Shown piece after piece: positions 16,642 to 26,473 of a DNA stretch of 64,000 nucleotides; within the stretch, counting starts at the first letter, position 1, and every line of letters starts with the position of its first letter. Made by a program: the position numbers and the translations under genes. This DNA is from Chloroflexi bacterium CFX4 (GTDB taxonomy: Bacteria > Chloroflexota > Anaerolineae > Aggregatilineales > UBA2796), in contig QWHC01000007.1 in assembly GCA_021404685.1 (NCBI GenBank), positions 164,073-228,072 of the forward strand, in the 5' to 3' direction. The notes below the pieces were generated by a model. That model saw only the letters and a program-made list of their open reading frames with translations. It had not been told where the DNA came from and made no database searches.

Positions 16642-17745
16642 CTAGACGCCTGCCTGAAGCGTTGCCGCGAAGAACGTCCAGGCCACCACCACCAGCACAA
16701 TCGCCACCACAGCCGCCACAAGGCGCGGCGGAATGCGGCGTCCTTTACGCTCCACAGGCACCTCACCAAATTTCGTCCGCAGTTCTTTGGCAAAGGTTCG
16801 CACGTCTTTATGGCGGCGCGTGGGCGACCTATCAATTGCCTGCGTCACGATCATGTTGATGTCGCTGCTGAGGTCGGTGCGATCCAGCGGCGGCGGTGAA
16901 CTCGTCCGCACTTCCTGACGAACGTCTTCAGGGCGGCGCAGGCGGAAGATGTAGGGCGGACGCCCTTTCAGCATCTCATAGAGCAGCACGCCCAAGCCAT
17001 ACACATCGGTCTGTGCGCCATATTGCCCTTTGGGTCCGTCAATCAGCAGTTCGGGCGCAATGTAGGCAGCCATGCTGTAGCGCTCTAGCTGCTCAAAATC
17101 AATAGCGTTCGGATCATTGGCAAGGCTTAAATCCATCAGCAGCGGGCGCGGAATGCCATCACGGTCGTAGCGCACCATGATTGTATCTGGGCTAAGGTTT
17201 AGGATGAGGTGCTGCGCTTTGACATGGACGAAGGCAGTCACATCTGCCATATTGATGGTGAGCCATGCAGCGTGCTGATACCACGGTTGCGGATTTTTGA
17301 TGAGCAGATCGCGTAAGAACTCGCCTTCAGCGAAATTGTAAACAATGTAGTACTTGGTCTCGTTCCCAAAGACTGTTTTGCCATAGGGGCGCTGTTTGGC
17401 GTTGGCATCGCCCACCAGATAGGGCGGTTGTAGGACAGGTAACATCGGGTGACCACCTGCACTGGTGAGTTTCGCCATCAGTGCCGCCTCGCGCTTGATG
17501 ATCTCCTCACAGCCGTTGTGCGCCACCTTGATCAAAATTGGGATGGGCTTGTTCTTCACCTTGCGGCGCGCCTCATAGAGCGCAGCCGTCTTTAGCACAC
17601 GCACAAGGCGCACAATCTCAATATCACCCAAGAACTCGCCGTAGTCGAAAATTACCGAAAGTTCGCCCGCTTCCGAAATGCGAGAGGAGCCCCACATGCT
17701 GAATAAGGGCGTGATGGTATCACTTTTGGGACAGTAGCGTTTCAT
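16642..17745 (-). CDS. Membrane-anchored protein (pseudo)kinase, EssB-like candidate
   Basis: A 367-residue protein with a Ser/Thr kinase fold and a single C-terminal membrane helix (about 343-360), leaving only a few residues outside. The VAIK Lys is visible (ILIKVAH, K73). The catalytic loop reads LILNLSPDTIMV instead of HRDLKPENILV: the base Asp is Asn183, Lys is Ser185 and the metal Asn is Thr188. DFG is DLS (D205), and APE is kept. Catalysis is therefore unlikely. In Bacillota T7SS, EssB/YukC is a membrane pseudokinase. This gene is divergent from, and 159 nt away from, the giant EssC-type ATPase, so an EssB-like scaffold role is inferred. AAGGTGAGCT precedes ATG 17745. Confidence 0.8.
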   Translation of the reverse strand: MKRYCPKSDTITPLFSMWGSSRISEAGELSVIFDYGEFLGDIEIVRLVRVLKTAALYEARRKVKNKPIPILIKVAHNGCEEIIKREAALMAKLTSAGGHPMLPVLQPPYLVGDANAKQRPYGKTVFGNETKYYIVYNFAEGEFLRDLLIKNPQPWYQHAAWLTINMADVTAFVHVKAQHLILNLSPDTIMVRYDRDGIPRPLLMDLSLANDPNAIDFEQLERYSMAAYIAPELLIDGPKGQYGAQTDVYGLGVLLYEMLKGRPPYIFRLRRPEDVRQEVRTSSPPPLDRTDLSSDINMIVTQAIDRSPTRRHKDVRTFAKELRTKFGEVPVERKGRRIPPRLVAAVVAIVLVVVAWTFFAATLQAGV

Positions 17746-17788
17746 AGCTCACCTTGCCTCATTTTGCCCACTGAAGCCAAACCACTGT

Positions 17789-17817
17789 TTGACAAATAGC
17801 GCTATTTGCGCCATGAT
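17789..17817 (+). promoter_or_regulatory. Promoter of the T7SS-like ATPase operon with embedded palindrome
   Basis: TTGACA (17789-17794) and CATGAT (17812-17817) are separated by 17 nt. A perfect 16-bp palindrome, CAAATAGCGCTATTTG (17793-17808), overlaps the -35 and fills the spacer, where a repressor dimer would block RNA polymerase. The leader is about 80 nt, and AGGAGA-like GGGGAGAA precedes ATG 17905. Confidence 0.65.
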
Positions 17818-17904
17818 AGGACATCTATTATGCACCCATTCCAACTTAATGCCGAATCTGCGTTGTGTCAAGCCGTGAGCAGACGTTTGGGGAGAAGTTA
17901 ACCC

Positions 17905-20900
17905 ATGCCAGAGTATATTAATCGTCCGCCGCGTATTCAGCCGGAGCTGCCCTCTGGCGAGATAGATATCCCACAGCCGCCACCATTACAGAACACTTCC
18001 GGTCAGCAAACGCTGATCACCGTTGCCATCCCGTTGATTACAATCTTGGGCTATTTGGTGGTGAGTGGCAGTGGTGGTCGCGGTGGCAGCGTGCTGTTTG
18101 TGCTGCCAATGGCGCTTTCTGTGATGGCAACCAGCGTGCTGGCTGTTTTCACATGGCTGCGCGAACGCCGCCTTGATAAAGAACGCCAAGCCGCTTATGC
18201 CCGCCGCCTGATCGAGATGCGGCGGCAAATGATCGCCTCCCATGATAAGCAGCGCGCCTTCTACCTGCACAACAATCCTGATATGGATACGATTGTGGCG
18301 ATGGTGGGCGGCGGCGAAGGCGCTGACGAATCGCGCTTGTGGGAACGCCGTGTAGATGACAATGACTTTGGCGCCATTCGTTTGGGCATGGGGTCTATGC
18401 CTTCAACCGTTGTCTATCGGGTGGATGCACAGGATGCCAGCGCGCCGCAAACGCCGGACGCCGTCAAGCTGGCAGAAGATTCCGAGATCGTCCACGATAT
18501 TCCGATCACCATCACGCTGCGCCCACGCTTGGGCGATGATGATCCAAGCGCACTGGATGACAAAAGCACGGCTCTCGGCATTAAAATTCCTTCAGTCGGT
18601 CGCTATGCAATTGGGGTTGCTGGCGCTGATGTAGAGCGCACCAGTGATTTTGTGCGCGCCATGATCGTCAGCTATACCGCCTTCCATTCGCCCAACGACA
18701 CGCGGGTATACGTGATCGGTGGCAGCGACCGTCAAAAGGCATGGGACTGGGCGCGCTGGCTGCCGCACTGTAACACCAGCCGCAACGACTCTGGCAAGGG
18801 CGATCTGCTCGCCTTCGATCCGCGCAAGACGCGCCGTATGTGGGATTTGCTGCAAGGCGAACTCCAGCGCCGCGCCCTACGCGCCGAAGATGAAGATGCT
18901 GGCGACGTGACGCTGCCCTTTATGGTGGTGGTCATTGACGCGCTTTCGCAGGCGGAAGATTCGCCGTTGCACAGCCTTAGCACTGAAGCAGCTGTTGCCC
19001 TGCTGCTGACACGCGGCGCAAGGCTTGGCGCAGCCGTCATTTTCGTTGTGCCAGAACGCGATCAAATTCCAAGTGAGTGCCGTGCCATCGTCGAGATGGA
19101 GATGGTCAGCGAATCACCTGCCTTCCGCTATGCCGAAATCGGCTTGAACTCAATGCGCTACGACGGCAGGGCAGACCTGATCGAAGAACGCACCGCCGAT
19201 GATAAATTTGCCCGTAAACTTGCCTCCAAGATGGTGCGCGCTACGTTTGGTGCGGATGTGGCAACCTCTGTCAACCTCTTGGAACTGTTCACCTTGCTTG
19301 AGGACGGCAAGCGCAGCTACGACAGCCCGAATTCTTTCCCACTGCTGGAATGGTGGCGCGATAGCCGCAAGCCCGATAAATCCGAGTGGCTGCGTGTGCC
19401 AATTGGCTTGATGGCAGGCAACAAGGTGCGCTCGCTAACCTACGCCGCCGATATTGACGGTGTGCATGGCATGATCGCCGGCACAACCGGTTCAGGTAAA
19501 TCTGAACTGCTCATCACCATCGTGGTTGGCTTGGCAATGCGCTATGATCCAAGCGTGGTGAACTTCGTGCTTGCCGACTATAAAGGTGGCACGGCATTTG
19601 ATCCGTTCAAGCCGTTGCCACACGCCGTAGATGTGCTGAGCAGTCTGAATGGCTTGGCAGGCGTCCGCACCTTCACCGCCACCAAAGCAGAGATGAATCG
19701 GCGCAGCAAAATGCTGGCTGATACCAATACCAAGCACATTGTTCACTACCGCCAGAAAAACCTGCACGAAACACGCGAACCGTTCCCGTTCCTGTTCATC
19801 ATCGTGGACGAGTTCGCCGAAATGGTGAAGGAAAATCCTGATTTTAAGGGCTACCTCGACTCCATCACACGCTTGGGACGTGCGCTTGGCGTCATGCTGA
19901 TCCTTGCGACGCAGCGCCCTGCTGGCGTGGTGACCGATCAGATGCGCTCCAACATCAAGTGGCGCGTCTGCTTGCGCGTGGAGACGGCTGAGGACTCGCG
20001 TGAGTTGCTCAAGCGCTCTGATGCTGCCTTCTTGCCCAACAATATTCCCGGTCGTGGCTACTTGCAGGTTGGTAACGAGAACGTCGAGCTGCTGCAATTG
20101 GCACGTGCCGGCGCACCCTACACGGGCGACCAAGAGGCGGCTGATCCGGCTGTGATTTGGCGTTCGCGGGGCAACCTGAGCGGCGTGATTGACGTGGCAG
20201 CCGCTGCTGCTGCGCGCAGTGCCGCTGCTGAAGTGCCAACCATCTCCGATCTGTTGGTGGCGCGCATGGCACGCCTTGCCGCTGATAACGATGACGTGGT
20301 GGCACAGAAAAAACCATGGCCCGATCCACTGCCCGTTAAGCTCTCGCTAGATATGGAGCGCTTGCCCGGCGATATTAAGCCCAACCCGAACCTGCCCCTC
20401 AACGGCGCAGTGATTGACTGGATGGAAGAAGAAGAACCCGACTGGCGCAACGCCATTGACTGGCGTGAGCGTGCCATGCGTGCGCGCATCGGTCTGATTG
20501 ATAACCCTGCCAACGCCGAACAACTGCCCCTGACGCTGGACTTCAATCGTGGTCATGCGATGGTCTTCGGCGGCAGTGGCTGGGGTAAAACGATCCTGCT
20601 TCGCACGCTGATCACGTCATTGGCTGCCACGCACTCGCCCGCCGAACTGCACATTTACATCTTTGACTTTGGCGGCAAAGGCTTGGACGTGGTGCGCGAT
20701 CTGCCGCATGTTGCCTCTTATGCGCTGCCCAGCCAAGATGAGCGCGTCACGGCGATCATGCGCCGCATTCAGGATGAACTGGAACAGCGCAAAGCCCTGC
20801 TCAGCCAAACGCGTACCGATAACATCGCCGAATATAACGCGGCGCACCCTGAAAAACCTGTGCCAGCCATGCTGGTTGTCATTGATAACTTCATGGAACT

Positions 20901-23900
20901 GCGCGAGTCTTACGAGTCGTTGCTGCCCGAACTGACCACCTACCTGCGCGATGGGCGCGCCAACGGCGTGTACTTCATCTTCACCTCGCAGCAGCCGAAC
21001 TCCATCGCCAACAAGATGTTCAACATGATCACGGAGCGCATGACCTTCCGCCTGCCCGATGTAAGCGACTATTCGGGTGTGGTTGGGCGTGTTGGCTCAC
21101 AACTCCCCGATGTTGGCGGGCGCGGCTTCATTCAATATGAGGGCGAGGCGCTCGAAATGCAGATCGCCATGCCCATCAGCCTGACGGTCGAAGATGAGCA
21201 GGCGGGCTTGGATAACACCAAGAAGCTGGCGCTCTTAGTAGACCGCATGAACAAAGCCTGGGGCGACCGTCCACGTCCGCAGAGCGTTGACCTTGTCAAG
21301 GCGCTCTCGCTGATGGAACTCTTTGAACTGCTCGATAAGCGCGATTACAAGACCGTGCTGGAGTTCCCCATCCTAGAATGGTGGCGCGAAAGCCGCAAGG
21401 CAAGCAAGTCCGAGTGGCCCAAAGCACCCATCGGCTTGGTGACGGGCAATAAAGTTCGCTCGATCATCTTTGACCAGAACATAGACGGTGTGCATGGCAT
21501 GGTTGCCGGCACGACTGGTTCGGGTAAATCCGAACTGCTGCTAACACTCGTGGCAGGCGTCGCCATGCGCTACGATCCGAGCGTGGTCAACTTCATCTTG
21601 GCGGACTATAAAGGCGGTAGCGCCTTCACGCCTGTGGAAGCACTGCCACACGCCGTAGATATCGTGACTAACCTGCAAGGCATGGCAGGTGCGCGCACGT
21701 TCATCGCTATGCGCGCCGAGATGAACCGCCGTTCGGCGCTTCTAGCGGTCACTTCCACCAAGCATATTGTGGAATATCGCCAGAAGAATCTGCACGAAAC
21801 ACGCGAACCCTTCCCGTTCCTGTTCGTGATTGTGGACGAATTCGCCGAAATGGTGAAGGAAAATCCAGAGTTCAAGGGTAACCTCGACTCGATCACGCGT
21901 TTGGGACGTGCGCTTGGCTTGTTCCTGATCTTGGCGACGCAGCGCCCGGCTGGCGTGGTGACCGACCAAATGCGCTCCAATATGAAGTGGCGCGTCTGCC
22001 TGCGTGTGGAAACCGCACCCGACTCCCGTGAGTTGCTCAAGCGTGATGATGCTGCTTACCTGCCCAACACCGTTCCCGGTCGTGGCTATGTGCAGGTCGG
22101 TAACGATAACATTGAGCTGATGCAGGTGGCGCGTGCCGGCGGTCCTTACAGCGGTGCGCTGCCTGACTATTTGCAGGAACAGTATAGCGGTGATGTACCT
22201 GCGCTCACCGACGTGCTTTCCTACATGATGCGCCACATGATGGAAACCAACCCTGATGTGTTGGAGCAGAAGAAGCCTTATCCCGATCCACTGCCCAAGC
22301 TGCTCACCCTTGATCAGCAACGCTTGGAGAAGGATTTTGAGGACAATCCGCTCATGCCACTCAGCCGCCCACTCGCCGAGTGGATGGCAGGGCGCGGTAA
22401 GTGGCAGGGCATTGATTGGGCGCGCAACGGAATGCGTGCCTCGGTCGGCTTGATTGATAATCCGGCACGTGCTGAGCAGCTAGCGCTCACCTTCAACTTT
22501 AATCGTGGTCATGCGGTGGTGGCAGGCGCTAGCGGTTCGGGCAAAACAATCCTGCTCCGCACGGTTGCCTCTGCGCTGGCTGCCACACACTCGCCCAAAG
22601 AACTCCACATCTACATGATGGACTTTGGCGGTAAAGGCTTGGATGTGCTGCTTGATCTGCCGCACGTTGCCTGTTCGATCTACCCTTCGGAAGATGACCG
22701 TGTGGCTGCTTTGCTGCGCCGCCTTTCCGATGAGCTGGAGCAGCGCAAGGCATTGCTGAGCCAAGCCCGTGCTGACGATCTGGCAATCTTCAATGCACAG
22801 TATCCTGATAAGGCGCTGCCTGCCATTCTGGTGCTGATTGATAACTTTGCCGAGTTCCGCGAGAACTATGAGAACCTGCTACCCGAACTGACCGCCATTG
22901 TGCGCGATGCACGTGCCAACGGCATTCACTTTATGGTGACGACCCAGCAGATCGGCGCGCTGCCCAGCAAACTCTACAATATGTTTGCGACGCGGCTCAC
23001 CTTCAAGCTGACAGATGCCTCTGAATATGGCATGGTCGTTGGGCGTAACATGCCAAACCTGCCCGATATTCCAGGACGCGGCTTTATCCCTGTGGATAAC
23101 GAACCACTGGAAATGCAAGTGGCGCAGCCGCTCAGCGTGAGCGAAGAAGAAGCTAAGCAGGGCTTGGATGCCACCAAGAAGCTGGCAAAGGTCGTGGCGA
23201 TTATGCAAGAGGCATGGGGCGAACGCCCAGTGCCGCAGAGCGTTGACCTTGTCCGCCAGCTCTCACTGATGCAGCTTTTCGAGTTCCTCGATAAGCGCGA
23301 ATACAAATCCGTGCTGGACTTCCCTATCCTAGAGTGGTGGCGCGAAAGCCGCAAGCCTGAAAACGCTGAATGGTTGAAAGCGCCCGTTGGCTTGGTAACG
23401 GGCAACAAAGTGCGCTCGCTCATCTTTGACCAGCAGATTGACGGTGTGCATGGCATGGTCGCCGGCACGACTGGCTCTGGTAAATCTGAACTACTGCTGA
23501 CGGTCGTGGCAGGGCTTGCTATGCGCTACGATCCGAGTGTGGTCAACTTCATCTTGGCAGACTACAAAGGCGGTAGCGCCTTCGATCCATTCAATGGCTT
23601 GCCGCACGCTGTGGACATCGTGACCAACCTGCAAGGCTTGGCGGGCGCACGCACCTTCACCGCTATGAAGGCGGAAATGAACCGCCGTTCGGCGTTGCTG
23701 GCTGTCACGCAGACCAAGCACGTTGTGGATTACCGCCGCCGTAACCTGCATGAGCGCCGTGAGCCGTTCCCGTTCCTGTTCGTGATTGTGGACGAATTCG
23801 CCGAAATGGTGAAGGAAAATCCAGAGTTCAAGGGCAACCTCGACTCGATCACGCGCTTGGGACGTGCGCTCGGCGTCTGCCTGATCTTGGCAACGCAGCG

Positions 23901-26469
23901 CCCTGCCGGCGTGGTGACTGACCAAATGCGCTCCAACATCAAATGGCGCATCTGCTTGCGCGTGGAGACGGGCGACGACTCTAAAGAACTGCTTAAGCGC
24001 GCCGATGCTGCTTTCCTGCCCAATAACATTCCCGGTCGTGCCTTCTTGCAGGTCGGTAACGATAACCTTGAGCTGATGCAAGTTGCCCGTGCTGGCGGAC
24101 CTTACGACGGCACCTTGCCCGATTTCTTAGCGCATGAGCGCGAAGAAAAAGACGCTGCCGATGAACTGTTCCTCTCCAACATCCTGACCGCCATCATGAA
24201 GCGCATGGCGGAGGAAAATGAGGAAGTGAAGCCGCAGCCCAAGCCATACCCTGATCCGCTGCCGACACGCCTCACCCTCGACCAAACCGGCTTGGAAGGT
24301 GAGCGCAAGCCCAATCCACTGTTGCCGCTAAGCCCTGCCATGATCGAATGGCTGAACGGGCGCGGCGACTGGAAAGGCATAGATTGGAAGCGCGACGGAA
24401 TGCGCGCCAACATCGGCTTGGTGGATAATCCGCTAGAGGCATCTCAACTGCCACTGCACCTTGACCTGACCAAAGGGCATGTTGTGATCATCGGCGCATC
24501 GGGCATGGGCAAGACGTTCTTCCTCCGCACCGTGGTGATGGCGTTGGCTGCCACGCACTCACCCGAAGAACTGCACGTCTACGTGATGGACTTAGGCGGT
24601 AAGGGCTTAAGCGTGCTGAACGAACTGCCGCATGTGAGCGCGCCAACCATCAACTCTGGCGAAGATGAGCGCATTCAACGCTTGCTGCGGCGCGCCGCCA
24701 GCGAGATTGAGCGCCGCCGCGACGTGCTGAGCAAGGCACGCGCCGATAGCATCATGGATTACAATGCTGCCAACCCTGATCGGGCGATCCCAGCGATGTT
24801 GATCGTCATTGATAACTTCGCCGAATTCCGTGAGAACTATGAGCCGCTGCTGCCTGACCTGATCAGCGTCATTCGCGATGGGCGTGCCAACGGCGTTTAC
24901 TTCGTCATCACGGCAGATGCGTCTGGCGTCTTTACGACCAAGCTGTTTAACCTGTTCACCGAACGCTACGCGCTGAAGGTAAACGACGCTGCTGAGTACA
25001 TGAACGTCATCGGGCGTGTGCAGGGCGTGCCGCAAGACCCAGGCCGCGGCTTCCTTGTTCACAACAAGCAAATCCTCGAAATGCAGATCGCCGTGCCAAT
25101 GAGCCTCACCCAAGAGGATCAGGAAGTGCGTAAGCTGGACGACAGCAAGAAGTTGGCGCAGATTATCGAGGTCATGGCGAATAAGTGGGCAGCGCGCCCG
25201 CGTCCTTCGGGCATTGACATTCTGCGTAAGGCAATCCCGCTCAGCACTGTGCTGCCAGAGCGCCCACGCTCAGCGGCAACAGAGGCGCTGATCGGCATTG
25301 AGGATACCAACCTTGAGCCAGCCGCCTTCGACCTGCAAGCACGCGGTCCACACTTCGTGATCATCGGACCGCCGCTCAGCGGGAAGACGACCGCGCTGCG
25401 GACGTGGGCGCTTGCCACCGCCGCCCTGTATCATCCCTCAGAGGTGATGCTGGTTCTGGTGGACTTGCGCCAACGGTTGTTCCGCTATGGTGGACGGCAG
25501 AGCAAGCATAATCTTGCCGAACTGCCGCATGTGGTGGCAACTGTCTCTACACCTGAGGAAATGGCGCAGACAATCGCTAACCTGCGCGTGGAGTTTGAGA
25601 CGCCTGAAGAAAAGCGCGAAGGGCATCCGCTGCGCGAGGTGTTCTTCATCGCCGATAACTACGATGATTTCGGCAGCACTTTTAGCCGTGGCAGCATCCT
25701 GAGCGACCTCGCAACGTTGGCGAATAAGTATGGTCCGGATGGCTTCCATGCCGTGCTGTGCGGTTCGTCCAGCATCATGCGTGGTCAGGATGACTTCCTG
25801 CGCCGTGCGCTGGAGTCGCGCTATGCACTCGGCTTGGATAGCGGCGAATCGGCAAACTCGCTTGGTGCGCGCTTGCGCTCCAGCACGGAGGAATTCCCAC
25901 CCGGACGTGGTTACATCGTCCGCAGCAATCGCGCCATCCTGATGCAGGTTGCTACACCGCAAGATGACAGCGACGCGACGATGGAAGAGGCGCTTGACCG
26001 CTGGGTAGAGCTAATCTGTGCTAAGTACAGCGGCAGTCCACGCGCCCAATGGCTTGCTGATCTGGTGCCTGAACTGCGCCAAGCGGCAGATGCACAGCCT
26101 GTGGCAGCTGCCCTTGCGGCGGTGGCAGCCAATCTCGCTATCACCGCTGACGAGTTGGCACGTCGTGCTGCCCAAGCACCGGATGTTGACCTGGCTCAGT
26201 TGGAGAAGGATCGCGCTGCGTCCGCCGCTGCCGCCGTCACCGCTGAAAAGAGTGTTGAGGAGTTGGAGAAGGAACTGGAAGCTGCCGCGACCGCTGCACC
26301 GAAGCCGGTGGCAGTCAAGCTTACGCAAGAGGAAATTGATCGCCGCAAGGCAGAGGCAGAGGCAAAGAAGAAAGCTGCGGCTGCCGGTGGCAATGGCAGT
26401 GGCGGTAACGGCGCAGAAGGTGCACCGGCTACCCCTGAAACCGTGGCAAAACCGCAGAGTGGCGACTAG
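17905..26469 (+). CDS. Giant FtsK/SpoIIIE (EssC/EccC-type) T7SS ATPase with seven P-loop domains
   Basis: The 2854-residue membrane ATPase is of the kind that drives WXG100 secretion. Two membrane helices (about 34-80) are followed by an arm and seven P-loop domains. Walker A Lys residues are K532, K895, K1208, K1547, K1860, K2203 and K2494. Domains 1, 3 and 5 carry GTTGSGKS, DYKGG, VDEFAEM (D635/E636, D1311/E1312, D1963/E1964) and LATQRPAGVVTDQMRSN, and look active. Domains 2, 4 and 6 have DN in place of DE (D994, D1646, D2303), and domain 7 has ADNY, so these four probably do not hydrolyse ATP. The tail (2700-2854) is an Ala/Glu/Lys coiled coil. EssC/EccC proteins usually have three or four such domains. 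No N-terminal FHA is present; FHA occurs in the next gene. Confidence 0.9.
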   Translation: MPEYINRPPRIQPELPSGEIDIPQPPPLQNTSGQQTLITVAIPLITILGYLVVSGSGGRGGSVLFVLPMALSVMATSVLAVFTWLRERRLDKERQAAYARRLIEMRRQMIASHDKQRAFYLHNNPDMDTIVAMVGGGEGADESRLWERRVDDNDFGAIRLGMGSMPSTVVYRVDAQDASAPQTPDAVKLAEDSEIVHDIPITITLRPRLGDDDPSALDDKSTALGIKIPSVGRYAIGVAGADVERTSDFVRAMIVSYTAFHSPNDTRVYVIGGSDRQKAWDWARWLPHCNTSRNDSGKGDLLAFDPRKTRRMWDLLQGELQRRALRAEDEDAGDVTLPFMVVVIDALSQAEDSPLHSLSTEAAVALLLTRGARLGAAVIFVVPERDQIPSECRAIVEMEMVSESPAFRYAEIGLNSMRYDGRADLIEERTADDKFARKLASKMVRATFGADVATSVNLLELFTLLEDGKRSYDSPNSFPLLEWWRDSRKPDKSEWLRVPIGLMAGNKVRSLTYAADIDGVHGMIAGTTGSGKSELLITIVVGLAMRYDPSVVNFVLADYKGGTAFDPFKPLPHAVDVLSSLNGLAGVRTFTATKAEMNRRSKMLADTNTKHIVHYRQKNLHETREPFPFLFIIVDEFAEMVKENPDFKGYLDSITRLGRALGVMLILATQRPAGVVTDQMRSNIKWRVCLRVETAEDSRELLKRSDAAFLPNNIPGRGYLQVGNENVELLQLARAGAPYTGDQEAADPAVIWRSRGNLSGVIDVAAAAAARSAAAEVPTISDLLVARMARLAADNDDVVAQKKPWPDPLPVKLSLDMERLPGDIKPNPNLPLNGAVIDWMEEEEPDWRNAIDWRERAMRARIGLIDNPANAEQLPLTLDFNRGHAMVFGGSGWGKTILLRTLITSLAATHSPAELHIYIFDFGGKGLDVVRDLPHVASYALPSQDERVTAIMRRIQDELEQRKALLSQTRTDNIAEYNAAHPEKPVPAMLVVIDNFMELRESYESLLPELTTYLRDGRANGVYFIFTSQQPNSIANKMFNMITERMTFRLPDVSDYSGVVGRVGSQLPDVGGRGFIQYEGEALEMQIAMPISLTVEDEQAGLDNTKKLALLVDRMNKAWGDRPRPQSVDLVKALSLMELFELLDKRDYKTVLEFPILEWWRESRKASKSEWPKAPIGLVTGNKVRSIIFDQNIDGVHGMVAGTTGSGKSELLLTLVAGVAMRYDPSVVNFILADYKGGSAFTPVEALPHAVDIVTNLQGMAGARTFIAMRAEMNRRSALLAVTSTKHIVEYRQKNLHETREPFPFLFVIVDEFAEMVKENPEFKGNLDSITRLGRALGLFLILATQRPAGVVTDQMRSNMKWRVCLRVETAPDSRELLKRDDAAYLPNTVPGRGYVQVGNDNIELMQVARAGGPYSGALPDYLQEQYSGDVPALTDVLSYMMRHMMETNPDVLEQKKPYPDPLPKLLTLDQQRLEKDFEDNPLMPLSRPLAEWMAGRGKWQGIDWARNGMRASVGLIDNPARAEQLALTFNFNRGHAVVAGASGSGKTILLRTVASALAATHSPKELHIYMMDFGGKGLDVLLDLPHVACSIYPSEDDRVAALLRRLSDELEQRKALLSQARADDLAIFNAQYPDKALPAILVLIDNFAEFRENYENLLPELTAIVRDARANGIHFMVTTQQIGALPSKLYNMFATRLTFKLTDASEYGMVVGRNMPNLPDIPGRGFIPVDNEPLEMQVAQPLSVSEEEAKQGLDATKKLAKVVAIMQEAWGERPVPQSVDLVRQLSLMQLFEFLDKREYKSVLDFPILEWWRESRKPENAEWLKAPVGLVTGNKVRSLIFDQQIDGVHGMVAGTTGSGKSELLLTVVAGLAMRYDPSVVNFILADYKGGSAFDPFNGLPHAVDIVTNLQGLAGARTFTAMKAEMNRRSALLAVTQTKHVVDYRRRNLHERREPFPFLFVIVDEFAEMVKENPEFKGNLDSITRLGRALGVCLILATQRPAGVVTDQMRSNIKWRICLRVETGDDSKELLKRADAAFLPNNIPGRAFLQVGNDNLELMQVARAGGPYDGTLPDFLAHEREEKDAADELFLSNILTAIMKRMAEENEEVKPQPKPYPDPLPTRLTLDQTGLEGERKPNPLLPLSPAMIEWLNGRGDWKGIDWKRDGMRANIGLVDNPLEASQLPLHLDLTKGHVVIIGASGMGKTFFLRTVVMALAATHSPEELHVYVMDLGGKGLSVLNELPHVSAPTINSGEDERIQRLLRRAASEIERRRDVLSKARADSIMDYNAANPDRAIPAMLIVIDNFAEFRENYEPLLPDLISVIRDGRANGVYFVITADASGVFTTKLFNLFTERYALKVNDAAEYMNVIGRVQGVPQDPGRGFLVHNKQILEMQIAVPMSLTQEDQEVRKLDDSKKLAQIIEVMANKWAARPRPSGIDILRKAIPLSTVLPERPRSAATEALIGIEDTNLEPAAFDLQARGPHFVIIGPPLSGKTTALRTWALATAALYHPSEVMLVLVDLRQRLFRYGGRQSKHNLAELPHVVATVSTPEEMAQTIANLRVEFETPEEKREGHPLREVFFIADNYDDFGSTFSRGSILSDLATLANKYGPDGFHAVLCGSSSIMRGQDDFLRRALESRYALGLDSGESANSLGARLRSSTEEFPPGRGYIVRSNRAILMQVATPQDDSDATMEEALDRWVELICAKYSGSPRAQWLADLVPELRQAADAQPVAAALAAVAANLAITADELARRAAQAPDVDLAQLEKDRAASAAAAVTAEKSVEELEKELEAAATAAPKPVAVKLTQEEIDRRKAEAEAKKKAAAAGGNGSGGNGAEGAPATPETVAKPQSGD
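19270..25191 (+). repeat. Threefold in-frame repeat inside the ATPase gene
   Basis: A module encoding one active-type and one degenerate ATPase domain occurs three times: about 19270-21279, 21280-23235 and 23236-25191. Copies 2 and 3 are exactly 1956 bp (652 codons) apart, while copies 1 and 2 are 2028 bp apart at the Walker A codons. Copies 2 and 3 share long identical stretches, for example 21811-21878 with 23767-23834 (68 nt), showing recent duplication or gene conversion. Confidence 0.88.
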
Positions 26470-26473
26470 ATCG

